DNA of 64,000 bases from an uncultured Aquimarina sp. (GCA_947502885.1 CANNBP010000002.1:62001-126000); one strand, 5' to 3'; shown: positions 1 to 10,689, numbered from the stretch's first letter. Numbers and translations are program-made. Notes: generated by a model not told the origin, from the sequence alone.

Positions 1-817
1 GTAATTTATATATCCTTTTAGAAAATTGTCCAAAGAACTTAAGAATTACAAAATACATTTTGGTGAAATAAATGGAGGCAAATGCGGTACCGATACCTAA
101 AATTATAAAAAAAGGTATATCATTAATGTTGAATTTTTCAGAAACCTCATACCTAAAAAGAACCTCGTCTCCTAAAAATAAATACGAAGTTATTATGGAT
201 GAAACAGAAGCAAGAAGCAATGGCAATAATGAGGCTAATGTGAGATCTAGACTAAAAATTTCTACAGCAAAAACCAAACCCGCTAATGGAGACTTAAATA
301 CTGCAGAAATTGCTCCTGCAGCAGCGCATCCTATTAATAAAATGCGTGTTTTGCTATTAACATGAAAAAGTGTGCTTATCGAAGAACTTAGTGCTGATCC
401 TGAGCCTACAGCCGGTCCTAAAAGCCCAACCGAACCTCCAAAACCTACAGTAATGGGTGCTAGTAGTAGAGGGATATATGCCTGTAAGTCTTTTATTATT
501 CCATTTCTTTTTGATAAAGAATATAGGATCATAGGAATTGCTGATTGCGTAGGCTTTTTAAAGATGAATTTAGTACATATGTACACCGCTAAGAGTCCTA
601 TGACGGGTAATATAAAATAGAAAGAAGTCTGCCAAGAAATAATATCACTTTTAAGAAACACCTGAATAACGTGGGTGATGTTTTTTAGCAAAACAGATAC
701 AATTCCCGCCAAAAAACCAACAAGTATACTAAGAATAAGAACAAAATTCTTGTTAGAAATATGGCGATATCTCCATATCAAAAATCGATGAAGTAGTGTC
801 TTTTTTTTTGGAGACAT
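1..817 (-). CDS. ClC-family chloride channel/transporter, 3' end beyond window
   Basis: The first 272 residues of an integral membrane ClC protein are visible; the C-terminus lies beyond the window edge. The start is ATG at 817. Several hydrophobic helices are evident. The hallmark stretch GCAAAGAISAVFKSPLAGLV (near residue 165) matches the ClC helix pattern with small residues and an N/S-P-x-AG motif, and VGFGGSVG (residues 124-131) precedes the selectivity loop. The family moves Cl- or other anions across the inner membrane, either as Cl-/H+ antiporters or as channels. Oddity: the loop that normally reads G-[KR]-E-G-P reads G131-L-L-G-P135, so the gating or external glutamate is Leu133. The upstream G-x-GIP loop is also altered (QSAIPMIL). 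Antisense reading frames over this gene are artefacts. Family call is firm; transport mode is open. Confidence 0.88.
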   Translation of the reverse strand, partial: MSPKKKTLLHRFLIWRYRHISNKNFVLILSILVGFLAGIVSVLLKNITHVIQVFLKSDIISWQTSFYFILPVIGLLAVYICTKFIFKKPTQSAIPMILYSLSKRNGIIKDLQAYIPLLLAPITVGFGGSVGLLGPAVGSGSALSSSISTLFHVNSKTRILLIGCAAAGAISAVFKSPLAGLVFAVEIFSLDLTLASLLPLLLASVSSIITSYLFLGDEVLFRYEVSEKFNINDIPFFIILGIGTAFASIYFTKMYFVILKFFGQFSKRIYKL

Positions 818-1127
818 GTAAATAGGATTAGCAGTCTAAAGTTAACTGTTTTCGATAACTTTTTAATATTTCTAAAAAGTGAAAATAAATTTGGTGTAAA
901 ATTTCAATATATGCCTGTAAAAGAAAATAACAACCTTAAAATTGAGAATGACATAAACCTGTAACCATATATAATCTATTCTTGATGATGCGATTGATAT
1001 AAATGTTAAAATAGATAAATAACTACTTTTTTAATCTTGTTTTCTTTAGAGTCTAAGATTACTGCTTTACTAAATACATATTTTTATTCTGAAGATACTT
1101 CAGGTTTTAATATAATAATAAAATAAT
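818..1127. other. Intergenic region, no gene seen
   Basis: About 310 bases of AT-rich DNA lie between the ClC start and the aspS terminator. I see no coding frame with plausible composition. It should hold the ClC promoter on the minus strand; a near-match to the Bacteroidota -7 element (TAACTTTA) occurs just upstream of the ClC start but has no clear -33 partner. Confidence 0.5.
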
Positions 1128-1146
1128 GCCCCACTAATTGTGGGGC
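1128..1146 (-). terminator. Rho-independent terminator of aspS
   Basis: A perfect 7-bp GC-rich stem, GCCCCAC with GTGGGGC, flanks a TAATT loop. On the minus strand it is followed by a T-rich run. It begins 8 bases past the aspS stop codon, so it most likely ends the aspS transcript. Confidence 0.85.
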
Positions 1147-1153
1147 TTATATG

Positions 1154-2902
1154 TTATAAATCAAGTTGAATATTCAATTCTTTTAATTGCTCTTGATCAA
1201 TATTTGCTGGTGCATCGATCATAACATCCCTACCGCTATTATTTTTTGGAAAAGCGATGAAATCTCTAATCGTTTCTTGTCCGCCAAGTATTGAAACTAG
1301 TCGGTCAAATCCAAAAGCAATACCTCCGTGTGGTGGAGCTCCGTATTGAAAAGCATCCATCAAGAAACCAAATTGCTCTTTTGCTTCGTCTGGAGTGAAC
1401 CCAAGGTGATCAAACATTAGCGCTTGCGTTTCTTTGTCGTGTATACGAATTGATCCTCCACCAATTTCATTTCCATTTAATACTAAATCATAAGCATTTG
1501 CACGTACATCTCCTGGCTTTGTATCTAATAATGCAATGTCCTCTGGCTTAGGAGAGGTGAAAGGGTGATGCATTGCATGATAACGTTCTGTTTCTTCGTC
1601 CCATTCAAGTAAAGGGAAATCTACAACCCATAATGGCGCAAATTCTTCTGGGTTTCTTAATCCTAATCGTTCTGCCAACTCCATGCGCAATGCACTTAAT
1701 TGACCTCTCACTTTATGAGCTTGACCAGAAAGAACACAGATTAAGTCACCGGGTTTTGCATTGGTGGTCTCTGCCCATTTGGCTAAATCTTCTTGGTCAT
1801 AAAATTTATCTACCGAGGATTTGTAACTACCGTCTTCGTTACATTTAACATAAACCATTCCTAATGCTCCTACTTGAGGTCGTTTTACCCAATCAATTAG
1901 TTTGTCAATTTCTTTACGGGTATAAGATGCACCACCTGGAACAGCAATTCCAACAACTAATTCAGCTTCGTTAAAGACTTTAAATTCTTTGTGCTGTGTA
2001 ACTTCGTTAAGTTCCCCAAACTTCATTTCAAATCTTATGTCTGGTTTGTCATTACCATAAGTACGCATCGCTTCATCATACGTCATTCTTGGAAAATCTT
2101 GAATAGAAATTCCTTTAATTTCTGATATTAAATGACGCGTTAGCCCTTCAAAAATGTTTAAAATGTCCTCTTGCTCTACAAAGGCCATTTCACAATCTAT
2201 TTGTGTGAATTCTGGTTGCCTGTCAGCTCTTAAATCTTCATCTCTAAAGCATTTTACAATCTGAAAATACTTATCCATTCCACCGACCATAAGCAACTGC
2301 TTAAAGGTTTGTGGTGATTGAGGTAAAGCATAAAATTGCCCTTCATTCATTCTAGAAGGTACTACAAAATCACGTGCCCCTTCTGGAGTTGATTTAATTA
2401 AATATGGAGTTTCAACTTCTATAAAATCTTCTTTCGAAAGATAGTTTCGTACTAACATCCCTACTTTATGGCGAAACATAAGATTGTTTTTTACAGGATT
2501 ACGACGAATGTCTAAATATCTGTATTTCATTCTTATATCTTCTCCACCGTCAGTTTGATCTTCAATAGTGAATGGAGGAACAATAGCTTCATTAAGAATG
2601 TTTAGTTCGCTTACCAAAATTTCTATTTCTCCTGTTGGAATATTTTTGTTTTTCGACTCACGTTCGATAACCGTTCCAGTAACTTGTATAACAAATTCTC
2701 TACCTAGAGTTTTAGCCTTTTCTACAACATCTGAAGGAGTACGTTCTTCATCAAAAATTAATTGAGTAATCCCATAACGATCTCTAAGATCTACCCATAT
2801 CATAAAACCTTTGTCTCTGGTTTTTTGCACCCAACCTGATAAGGTGACTGTTGAATTTATATCTGAGGCGCGTAGCTCACCACACGAATGACTTCTGTAC
2901 AT
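1154..2902 (-). CDS. aspS: Aspartyl-tRNA synthetase
   Basis: Charges tRNA-Asp with aspartate in the cytosol (class II synthetase). The 582-residue length is normal for the bacterial form. It has an N-terminal OB-fold anticodon-binding domain (about residues 1-110), the class II catalytic core with motif 2 around [18 protein letters not shown] (near 217-234), a bacterial GAD insertion domain (about 290-410) and motif 3 [11 protein letters not shown] near residue 535. The protein starts [11 protein letters not shown], typical of the family. It is a single gene with its own terminator downstream and a -7 promoter element close upstream. Whether it is discriminating or also charges tRNA-Asn cannot be told from this window. 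Confidence 0.97.
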   Translation of the reverse strand: MYRSHSCGELRASDINSTVTLSGWVQKTRDKGFMIWVDLRDRYGITQLIFDEERTPSDVVEKAKTLGREFVIQVTGTVIERESKNKNIPTGEIEILVSELNILNEAIVPPFTIEDQTDGGEDIRMKYRYLDIRRNPVKNNLMFRHKVGMLVRNYLSKEDFIEVETPYLIKSTPEGARDFVVPSRMNEGQFYALPQSPQTFKQLLMVGGMDKYFQIVKCFRDEDLRADRQPEFTQIDCEMAFVEQEDILNIFEGLTRHLISEIKGISIQDFPRMTYDEAMRTYGNDKPDIRFEMKFGELNEVTQHKEFKVFNEAELVVGIAVPGGASYTRKEIDKLIDWVKRPQVGALGMVYVKCNEDGSYKSSVDKFYDQEDLAKWAETTNAKPGDLICVLSGQAHKVRGQLSALRMELAERLGLRNPEEFAPLWVVDFPLLEWDEETERYHAMHHPFTSPKPEDIALLDTKPGDVRANAYDLVLNGNEIGGGSIRIHDKETQALMFDHLGFTPDEAKEQFGFLMDAFQYGAPPHGGIAFGFDRLVSILGGQETIRDFIAFPKNNSGRDVMIDAPANIDQEQLKELNIQLDL

Positions 2903-2920
2903 AGTTATATATTAAGGCTG

Positions 2921-2928
2921 CAAAAATA
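2921..2928 (-). promoter_or_regulatory. Candidate -7 promoter element of aspS
   Basis: The minus strand reads TATTTTTG, an exact match to the Bacteroidota -7 consensus TAnnTTTG, 18 bases upstream of the aspS ATG. No clear TTG -33 element is visible, so the call rests on one element and its position. Confidence 0.45.
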
Positions 2929-3195
2929 AGAAGAATTGCCGATTTGTAGATGATTGATTATAGATAGTTTTTTGAGAACACGGATTTTTAAGTTTTTTGA
3001 TCAATGACAGCTATCAAACCTTAGTGATTAAATGTATAAATAGGGTGTAGAAATAGATTTGTAGTAGATAAAGGATGTTATATGCACTTGTAATCAAAAA
3101 CTTATAAACAAGTATATGTGTTAAAAATAAATAGTATTAACATTTTTTTAGTAGAATCTTTCAATAAATTTAAAGGAACTTCTAAACAAATCAAT

Positions 3196-5931
3196 ATGAA
3201 AAAAAGAACTCATTTTCTCAAAATGATACTTTTTCTGTGTTTAATTGTTACTCAAACATTAGTGTTTTCTCAAGAAACACTTACCGGAAAAGTATTAAAT
3301 CAATCGACTAATCAGGTAATACCTATTGTTAATGTCCTTGAAAAAGGAACTTCAAACGGTACAACAACAGATTTTGATGGTAATTTTACATTACAAGTTG
3401 CTTCATTACCGACTACCTTAGTTTTTTCTGTTGTAGGATATGGAACAGAGGAAATTGAAGTCTCTACAAATAGTCCAATTACTGCTTACTTAGAAGAAGG
3501 TGCAATTCTTGATGAAATCGTAATTGTTGGAAACAGAGCAAAACCAAGAACTGTAATAGAGTCACCGGTTGCAATTGATAATATATCCTCAGAAGAGCTG
3601 GCAGTAAGTGCTCAGCCCGAATTGGATAAAATGATAGCTTTTAGAGTGCCTTCGTATAATTCTACGCAACAAACAATTTCTGATGCTACGGCTCATTTTG
3701 ATCCTTCAGAACTTAGAAATTTAGGGCCAAGTAGAACCTTGGTCTTGGTAAATGGAAAACGAAAGAATCAAAGTGCTTTGGTTTATGTAAATGAAACTCC
3801 TGGACGAGGTGAAGTTGGAGTAGATATGAAGAGTATTCCGGCCGCAGCAATCGAAAGAGTAGAGGTGCTAAGAGATGGAGCCTCTGCACAATATGGGTCT
3901 GATGCTATTGCAGGAGTTATTAATATTATTTTAAAGGAAAATCCAGAAAAAACTTCGGTGTCTATTGGTACTGGTGTAACTACAGAAGGAGATGGATTTA
4001 CTTATAACGGAAGTATAAACACAACAATTACTCCTGATTTTGGAGGGTATATAAACTTAACAGCAGATTTTTATCATCAAGATTATACGAATAGGTCTGG
4101 TACTCCAGGAAATGATCTCTTGTTTGGAAACGTTTTTCAGCCAAGTCAAGATGATGTCGATAGTGGAGAAATTACTCAGGCGCAGTTCGATGCACAACAA
4201 GCACTGGCAAATAGTCTACTTGATGGGTCGCAACCTTGGATTCAACAAAATAAAGACTTGGGAATGATTGTTGGTCAACCAGAATATGATCGTTTGGGAT
4301 TAGGGGTTAACGCTGGTTTTCCGTATGCTGATGATACCGCGAAATTTTATGCATTTGGAAGTTTTCAAAAGCGAGATGGTAAAAGTTTTGCCTTGTATAG
4401 AACTCCATATTGGGTAGGAGATCCATTTAGTTTATTACATGATGCAAATACAGAGTATCAAGGTTTTCAACCCACTTTTGAAACTGATATTAGAGATAAT
4501 TCCTTTTCTTTAGGAAATCAATGGAGAATGTTTGAGGATTGGAATTTTGATGTGAGTTATACTTTTGGAAGAAATGCAGTGAATTATCAGGTAAATAACA
4601 CATTAAATCCAGATCTAGGAGCAAACAGCCCGACAAGTTTTGATCCAGGGGGATATAGTTTTAGTAATCATATAGGAAATATTGATATATCAAAAAGCTT
4701 TGGTGTAGTAAGTATTTCTTTGGGATCAGAATGGAGGCAAGAACGTTTTGTAACTTTTGCGGGAGAATCTTCTTCTTATACTGGTGGAGGTGCACAATCT
4801 TTTCCTGGACTTAGGCCTGAAAATGCGTTGAATGAAACTCGATCTAATATAGGAGTGTATGGTGGGCTAGATTGGGATATTACAGAATCATTTTTGATTA
4901 GTACTGCTGGAAGGTACGAAGACTACAGTGATTTTGGAGAAAATGTATCGTGGAAAGTGGCCGCGAGATATCTTTTAGATAATAGTCGGGGAGCCATACG
5001 TGCTTCTGTTAATACAGGTTTTAGAGCGCCGTCATTACATCAGATTTATTTAAGTAACATTCAGACGTTACAATTAGCTGATGGTACGATAGGACAGCAA
5101 GGAACTTTTAATAATACTGACCCTGTAATAATTGATTCAAATGTAGGTTTGGGTGTTCCTCAATTAGATGCTGAAGAATCTTTTAATATTGCAGGAGGGG
5201 TTACCTATCGATTTGCACCTAATTTTTCTATTGCTATTGATTATTATAACATAAAAGTAGATAATCGAGTTTTGTTTACAAATCCTTTAGGGTTTGATGG
5301 TGATGACACAACTGTTAATGCTGTAGAGGAAGTGTTACAAGATAATTCAATAGGTAATGTCACTTTCTTTGTTAATGCTGTAGATACAAAGACGCAAGGG
5401 ATAGATTTGGTAGCAAATTACAAAGGTCTAGAGCTTGGCGACGGAAGCTTGGATATTAATGGAGCTTTTAACTGGAACGAAACAGATATAGATGGTACAA
5501 TTAGCGTTCCTCAAAAGATATTAAATGCGGGTTATACAGATATTTTTAATAGAGAAGAACAATCTAGAATTACAACAGCAAGACCAAATTTAAAAGGAGT
5601 ATTGGGTTTGAGTTATGATATTAGTAAGTTTAATTTTGTTCTTAATAATACATATTTTGGAGAAGTTACTTGGCAACACCCTACAAACCCTAATTTTGAT
5701 CAAACCTTTGCAGGTAAAGTGCTAACCGATATTTCGATTTCGTATAAATTTGCAGAATGGGTTACTGCAAAAGCTACAGCAAATAATGTATTAAATGTTT
5801 ATCCAGATGAAATTAACACTTTTGGAGATTTTGGAACTGATTTAGGTGGAAGATTTAAATATCCATGGGAAGTAAATCAATTTGGATTTACAGGGACTTT
5901 TATTCAGGCTGGATTGGATTTTAAATTTTAG
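3196..5931 (+). CDS. TonB-dependent outer-membrane receptor with carboxypeptidase-like N-domain
   Basis: An outer-membrane active transporter energised by TonB-ExbBD; the substrate is unknown. I place the start at ATG 3196 rather than an upstream in-frame codon because it gives a clean signal peptide (MKKRTHFLKMILFLCLIVTQ, cleavage near FSQ), for 911 residues. Domain order: signal peptide; carboxypeptidase-like regulatory domain (about 29-110, with NGTTTDFDGNFTL); plug domain (about 115-245, with LRDGASAQYGSDAIAGVINI); then a 22-strand barrel ending in aromatic-terminated AGLDFKF. No SusD-like lipoprotein or glycan enzymes lie beside it, so a SusC role is not supported. An orphan siderophore, vitamin or peptide receptor is possible. 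A strong terminator follows. Confidence 0.93.
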   Translation: MKKRTHFLKMILFLCLIVTQTLVFSQETLTGKVLNQSTNQVIPIVNVLEKGTSNGTTTDFDGNFTLQVASLPTTLVFSVVGYGTEEIEVSTNSPITAYLEEGAILDEIVIVGNRAKPRTVIESPVAIDNISSEELAVSAQPELDKMIAFRVPSYNSTQQTISDATAHFDPSELRNLGPSRTLVLVNGKRKNQSALVYVNETPGRGEVGVDMKSIPAAAIERVEVLRDGASAQYGSDAIAGVINIILKENPEKTSVSIGTGVTTEGDGFTYNGSINTTITPDFGGYINLTADFYHQDYTNRSGTPGNDLLFGNVFQPSQDDVDSGEITQAQFDAQQALANSLLDGSQPWIQQNKDLGMIVGQPEYDRLGLGVNAGFPYADDTAKFYAFGSFQKRDGKSFALYRTPYWVGDPFSLLHDANTEYQGFQPTFETDIRDNSFSLGNQWRMFEDWNFDVSYTFGRNAVNYQVNNTLNPDLGANSPTSFDPGGYSFSNHIGNIDISKSFGVVSISLGSEWRQERFVTFAGESSSYTGGGAQSFPGLRPENALNETRSNIGVYGGLDWDITESFLISTAGRYEDYSDFGENVSWKVAARYLLDNSRGAIRASVNTGFRAPSLHQIYLSNIQTLQLADGTIGQQGTFNNTDPVIIDSNVGLGVPQLDAEESFNIAGGVTYRFAPNFSIAIDYYNIKVDNRVLFTNPLGFDGDDTTVNAVEEVLQDNSIGNVTFFVNAVDTKTQGIDLVANYKGLELGDGSLDINGAFNWNETDIDGTISVPQKILNAGYTDIFNREEQSRITTARPNLKGVLGLSYDISKFNFVLNNTYFGEVTWQHPTNPNFDQTFAGKVLTDISISYKFAEWVTAKATANNVLNVYPDEINTFGDFGTDLGGRFKYPWEVNQFGFTGTFIQAGLDFKF

Positions 5932-5942
5932 AGAAAATAAAA

Positions 5943-5986
5943 CACATATAAAAAACGCCGCTTTCTAGCGGCGTTTTTTATATGTG
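5943..5986. terminator. Bidirectional terminator between TonB receptor and RND operon
   Basis: A perfect 20-bp inverted repeat with a TTCT loop. The GC core is ACGCCGCT with AGCGGCGT, flanked by A6 on the left and T6 on the right, so it has a U-tract on both strands. It sits between convergent genes and should terminate both. Confidence 0.92.
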
Positions 5987-6018
5987 CAAATTAGATAGTT
6001 TTTATTACTGATATAAAG

Positions 6019-9000
6019 TTAGGCTACTTTGGCCGTAACAGGTATTTCAGCAACATTGTTTTTTCTAAATCGTACTTTTACTCTATTTACAATAAAGAAT
6101 AAACAAGGAACAATTATTAGCGTTAAGAATGTAGCTATGATTAGACCATAGATCACAGCCCATGCCAATGGCCCCCAGAATATTACATTATCTCCACCCA
6201 AATAAATTTTAGGATCCCCTGTACTAAACAATGAAAAGAAATCTATATTAAACCCAATTGCCAAAGGAATTAACCCTAATACCGTAGTTATAGCTGTTAG
6301 TAATACAGGTCTTAAACGTGCTTTTCCTCCTTTAATAATAATTTGTAGTACTTCATCATTTGGTAAAAGTTGTCTTTCAGGGATATTAAGTTCTACTTTT
6401 TTACGGTCAATCAATAATTGCGTGTAATCAAGTAATACTACTCCATTGTTTACAACAATACCCGCTAAAGAGATAATACCCATCATAGTCATCATGATAA
6501 CAAAAGAAGCACCTGTTACCAATATTCCGCCAAAGACACCTATGAAACTTAAGAAAATAGCTATCATAATGATGGTTGGCTTCGATATCGAGCTAAATTG
6601 GAAGATTAAGATTAACATGATAAGTCCTAATCCAGAGAAAAATGCTCCCATAAGAAAGGCCATTTGTTTGCCTTGTTCTTCGATTTGACCGGTGTAATCG
6701 ATTTCAACCCCGCGAGGTAACTCTTTAAAACTGGCCATCTCTGTCTGTATTTGAGATACAATGGCTCCTGCATCTGTAAACCCAGGTTGTAATCCAGAAT
6801 ATACAGTAACAACTCTTTTGGTGTCCTTGTGTTTAATGGCACTAAAAGAAGAGGTGTTTTTCTGTGATGCAACAGCAGAAACAGGTACTTCTTTTAATTG
6901 CCCCGTTGCTTGATCTCTAAAGGTGATGTTTTGATTGAATAAAGCGCTTGTATTGTATCTATTATCTTCATTAAATCGAACATATATATCATAATCTTCT
7001 CCATCTTTCTTGTATACTCCTGCCTTTTCTCCAAAAATTGATCTACGCAATTGATTACCAACTTGTCCAGCGGCAACGTTAAGTTCTCCTGCTTTTTCAC
7101 GATCGATGACAACTTGCATTGCAGGTTTACCTTTGTTGACATCAATTTTTAATTCTTCAATGCCCGGGATATTCTTCTCATTGATAAAATTACGCATTTG
7201 TTCTGCGATATTGATCAATTCGTTATAATTTGGTCCTTCGATTTCAATATTTATAGGGTATCCAGCAGGAGGACCTACAGGGTCTTTCTCTACAGATATA
7301 GCAACTCCAGGATAGATTCCTTTTAGGTTCTCTTGTACTTTTTGACGCAGAAGTTCAGAATCCTTGCCTTTTCTGTATTTATATTCCCGCATCGTAGCTG
7401 TAATTTTTGCTTTATGAGGCATTTCAGCATTACTTCCTCCGTCTGTTTGAGGATTTCCTGCTCCTTCACCTACTTGAGATACGGCAGACTCTACTAAAAA
7501 GTTATAATTCTCTCCTTCTATATACTCACGATTATTAACTACAGCATAGACACGTTGTTCTATTTCTTTGGTAATAGCGTTGGTCTTATCAATGTCGGTA
7601 CCTTGTGGGTATTCTACATAGACAACTATTTGATTAGGTTTGTTATCTGGAAAAAATTCTACTTTGGTGCGTTGACTTCCTATAGAAGCTCCAAACATGG
7701 CAAAAACAACAAATAGTAGGATAAAAGTTCCAACAACAAAACCATATGAGCGCCAGCCTTTAAGTGCAAATCCAAGGAACTTTTGATATTGATTTTCTAG
7801 CCAAGCAAGAATTCTTTTTTGAAAGAAATTAGCCCCTTTTTTAAGTACATATTTATAGGCCCAAAACATAATTGCAGTAAAAATCATCAAACTACCCAAG
7901 CCTCTTACGGCTCCTCCAAAGATGAGTATAAAGACTCCAATGCCACCAAGAATAATGCTTAGGCGAATTAATTGCTTTACTGTAAGTGTTTTTTCTCCTG
8001 TTTCCATAAACTGGGATACCAACATAGAGTTGATAAAGATGGCTACAAAAAGAGATGATCCTAATACAACCGATAGTGTGATTGGAAAATAGATCATAAA
8101 TTGTCCCATAACCCCTGGCCACATTCCTAGAGGAATAAAAGCAGCTACAGTAGTGGCTGTAGAAATAATGATAGGAAAAGCAATTTCTCCGATTCCTTTT
8201 TTGGCAGCTTGTATGCGGGACATGCCTTCTTCTTCCATTAGTCGGTATACATTTTCTACAACAACAATTCCGTTGTCAACCAGCATTCCTAATCCCATAA
8301 TTAAGGCAAATAGGATCATAGTATTCATAGTGTACCCTAGGGCAGATAGAATCATGAATGACATAAACATTGACATAGGGATTGCAAACCCTACGAATAA
8401 CGCATTTCTAAACCCTAAAAAGAACATTAATACTCCAACAACCAGAATAATCCCAAAAATGATATTATTTACCAAATCACTAACTTGGTTGTTGGTTTTT
8501 TCTGATTGATCATTTGCTACTGTTACACTTAAATCTGAGGGGAATACATTTTCTTTAGCTTTATCAAGAATCTCGTTGATTTTCTCTACTGCTTCAATCA
8601 TGTTCTCTCCAGAACGTTTTTTTACATCAAGCATTACAACACTATGTCCAAATTCTCTTGCATAAGTAGTTTTGTCTTCCTCTTTAAAAGTTACTTTTGC
8701 AATGTCTCTTAAATATACCGCTCCGTTTTGAGCTTTTACAACAAAACCATCTAGTTGCGAAGGGCGTTCTATCTCTCCAAGAATACGTATGGTACGACGT
8801 TGGCCACTAGCTATCATATTACCAGCAGACATTGTCATATTTCCATTACGTATGGCATTGATAACATTGTCAAAGCTTACTTTGGCAGCCATCATTTTAT
8901 AGATGTCCACAGCAACTTCAACTTCCTTTTCCTGTGCTCCACGAATATCTGCTTTTTTAATCTCTTTTAGATCTCCAATCTCATCTTCAAGATATTCTGC

Positions 9001-9516
9001 AAATTCTTTTAATTTATCTACAGGATAGTCTCCTGCAATATTAATATTCATGATCGGAGTTTCTTCAGAAATACTCAGATCAAAAACATTGGGTTCTACT
9101 TTGGCTCCATTAAAGGTAGGCCAATCTTCATTTGCCTTTTCAGAATCTACTTCATCTTTTACCTTTTGCTTTGCTGCTGGTACAGAAAGTTCTTCATCGA
9201 ATTCTACCGTGATAATGGCATAATCTTCTTGTGAGGTAGATAATATTTCAACAACATTACTTACGCTTTTTAGTTTGTCTTCTAATGGATCAACAATCAA
9301 GCGTTCAATATCTTCTGCAGTATTACCTGGATAGGGAACACTAATATATATTTTGGTTTCGTTAATTTCAGGAAAATTCTCTCTAGGCATAGAAAAATAC
9401 GCCGTAAGTCCTAAAACTAAGAAAATACCAATCATTACATAGATAGTAGTTGGGTTGTTTATAGCCCATGAGGACAACCCAAACTCCTTGTCTACTTTTT
9501 TCTTATTGACTTCCAT
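6019..9516 (-). CDS. RND-family efflux transporter permease (AcrB/MexB-like)
   Basis: Inner-membrane proton-driven pump of a tripartite efflux system, 1165 residues, somewhat longer than AcrB (about 1050). It has the RND layout: N-terminal helix after a short cytosolic leader, porter domain, TM2-6 block, second porter domain, TM7-12 block. TM4 reads GMLVDNGIVVVENVYR with Asp414 kept and the second Asp of the AcrB pair replaced by Asn415. TM10 reads GIVVNNGVVLLDY, with no lysine at the AcrB Lys940 region. A hydrophilic insertion (STGDPKIYLGGDNVIFWG) sits in a loop between the last two helices. It is the last gene of tetR-tolC-MFP-RND, 6 bases after the MFP stop. Substrates cannot be predicted. 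Confidence 0.95.
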   Translation of the reverse strand: MEVNKKKVDKEFGLSSWAINNPTTIYVMIGIFLVLGLTAYFSMPRENFPEINETKIYISVPYPGNTAEDIERLIVDPLEDKLKSVSNVVEILSTSQEDYAIITVEFDEELSVPAAKQKVKDEVDSEKANEDWPTFNGAKVEPNVFDLSISEETPIMNINIAGDYPVDKLKEFAEYLEDEIGDLKEIKKADIRGAQEKEVEVAVDIYKMMAAKVSFDNVINAIRNGNMTMSAGNMIASGQRRTIRILGEIERPSQLDGFVVKAQNGAVYLRDIAKVTFKEEDKTTYAREFGHSVVMLDVKKRSGENMIEAVEKINEILDKAKENVFPSDLSVTVANDQSEKTNNQVSDLVNNIIFGIILVVGVLMFFLGFRNALFVGFAIPMSMFMSFMILSALGYTMNTMILFALIMGLGMLVDNGIVVVENVYRLMEEEGMSRIQAAKKGIGEIAFPIIISTATTVAAFIPLGMWPGVMGQFMIYFPITLSVVLGSSLFVAIFINSMLVSQFMETGEKTLTVKQLIRLSIILGGIGVFILIFGGAVRGLGSLMIFTAIMFWAYKYVLKKGANFFQKRILAWLENQYQKFLGFALKGWRSYGFVVGTFILLFVVFAMFGASIGSQRTKVEFFPDNKPNQIVVYVEYPQGTDIDKTNAITKEIEQRVYAVVNNREYIEGENYNFLVESAVSQVGEGAGNPQTDGGSNAEMPHKAKITATMREYKYRKGKDSELLRQKVQENLKGIYPGVAISVEKDPVGPPAGYPINIEIEGPNYNELINIAEQMRNFINEKNIPGIEELKIDVNKGKPAMQVVIDREKAGELNVAAGQVGNQLRRSIFGEKAGVYKKDGEDYDIYVRFNEDNRYNTSALFNQNITFRDQATGQLKEVPVSAVASQKNTSSFSAIKHKDTKRVVTVYSGLQPGFTDAGAIVSQIQTEMASFKELPRGVEIDYTGQIEEQGKQMAFLMGAFFSGLGLIMLILIFQFSSISKPTIIMIAIFLSFIGVFGGILVTGASFVIMMTMMGIISLAGIVVNNGVVLLDYTQLLIDRKKVELNIPERQLLPNDEVLQIIIKGGKARLRPVLLTAITTVLGLIPLAIGFNIDFFSLFSTGDPKIYLGGDNVIFWGPLAWAVIYGLIIATFLTLIIVPCLFFIVNRVKVRFRKNNVAEIPVTAKVA

Positions 9517-9522
9517 AGGATG

Positions 9523-10689
9523 TTAGTTTAATATTTTTACTTGTTGACCATCTTTTACACTTCTAGCACCTTCACTAATGATAGCATCACCATTCACAAT
9601 ACCATCTAAAATTTCAATGAAATCGCCTTGTGTTTTTCCTGTTTTTATGATTACTCGTTTAGCTTCTGCAATATTTTCAGAGTTTTTATCTAGGGTTACA
9701 TAAGTATATTGATCTCCCTCTGCATTTTCAGAAATTATACTTTGAGGAATTAATATGGCTTTCTCGTTGGTGTAATCATTGATTTTTACTTTTGCTGTAA
9801 GATTAGGCTTTATCGTTCCTCCATTTGAAGGTACCGCTACTTCTACAACAAATGATCTGTTATTTGGATTGATATAATTGCCAACTTGACGTATTTTAGT
9901 AGCAATGGTTTTTCCTAATACAGGAAAGAATACTTCTACATTTTTACCTTTGGTGATTGACGAAATATAGCGTTCAGGAACTTCTGTTTCTATATACATA
10001 TCATTTAAGTTAATGATTCGTATTATTGCAGATTGTCCAGGAGAAACTACACTTCCTTGTTCTGTTATAACATCGTCAACCACTCCAGAAAAAGGTGCAT
10101 TTATAGTTGTTTTTGCTAATTGACGTTTGATTTGATTCACAGCATTTTGTTGTGCTTCATAATTTGTTTTTGCTTGTAGGTATTGTATTTCAGAACCAAT
10201 TTTTTGTTCCCAAAGTCTTTTTTGACGATCAAAAGTTGTCTTAGCAAGTGCTGTCTGTACTTCAACTTGAGATAATTGTTGACTAAGCCCACCATCATCT
10301 ATGCTAGCTAATAATTGTCCTTTGCTTACTTTTTGCCCTTCTTTTACATACACTCGGGTTAGAATACCTCCCATTTCTGGATATAAGACCAGATTCTTTT
10401 TGGTTTCTACATTTCCTTGTAATTCTAGGTAATGATTAAACAAGGTGTCTTTTGCCATAATGGTTGTTACCAAAGGAAGTTTTTTCTCAGTATCAAGCTC
10501 GGCAATGGCTTTATCTAATTGTTTTAGTTGATCGGCAATGACTTGCTGCTCGTTTACTATTTCCGTTCTTTTGGCACGTAATGCCTCAAGATTACCTTCT
10601 TCTATAGTTTTGTCTATAGATTTGGTATTATTTTGTCCACATGAAATGATAAAAAGAGCTATGGGCAATATGGTAAGTATCTTTTTCAT
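9523..10689 (-). CDS. Efflux RND transporter periplasmic adaptor subunit (MFP/HlyD)
   Basis: Membrane-fusion lipoprotein that joins the RND pump to the outer-membrane channel. 388 residues. It starts MKKILTILPIALFIISCGQ, a lipoprotein signal with the lipobox cysteine after IIS. A helical segment follows (about 25-75), then a lipoyl/barrel-sandwich half (VYVKEGQKVSKGQLLASIDD), the coiled-coil hairpin (about 140-185), the second lipoyl half (INAPFSGVVDDVITEQGSVV) and beta-barrel and membrane-proximal domains. It lies 8 bases after the TolC-like gene and 6 before the pump, so the three are surely co-transcribed and work together. Confidence 0.94.
   Translation of the reverse strand: MKKILTILPIALFIISCGQNNTKSIDKTIEEGNLEALRAKRTEIVNEQQVIADQLKQLDKAIAELDTEKKLPLVTTIMAKDTLFNHYLELQGNVETKKNLVLYPEMGGILTRVYVKEGQKVSKGQLLASIDDGGLSQQLSQVEVQTALAKTTFDRQKRLWEQKIGSEIQYLQAKTNYEAQQNAVNQIKRQLAKTTINAPFSGVVDDVITEQGSVVSPGQSAIIRIINLNDMYIETEVPERYISSITKGKNVEVFFPVLGKTIATKIRQVGNYINPNNRSFVVEVAVPSNGGTIKPNLTAKVKINDYTNEKAILIPQSIISENAEGDQYTYVTLDKNSENIAEAKRVIIKTGKTQGDFIEILDGIVNGDAIISEGARSVKDGQQVKILN

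Noticed and set aside
72..620. Two plus-strand frames near the window start
   Set aside because: They are antisense to a continuous minus-strand ClC frame whose sequence is clearly recognisable.
3196..5931. SusC of a glycan utilisation locus
   Set aside because: The receptor has the domain layout, but no SusD lipoprotein, glycoside hydrolase or sulfatase lies nearby, so only the general TonB receptor call is kept.
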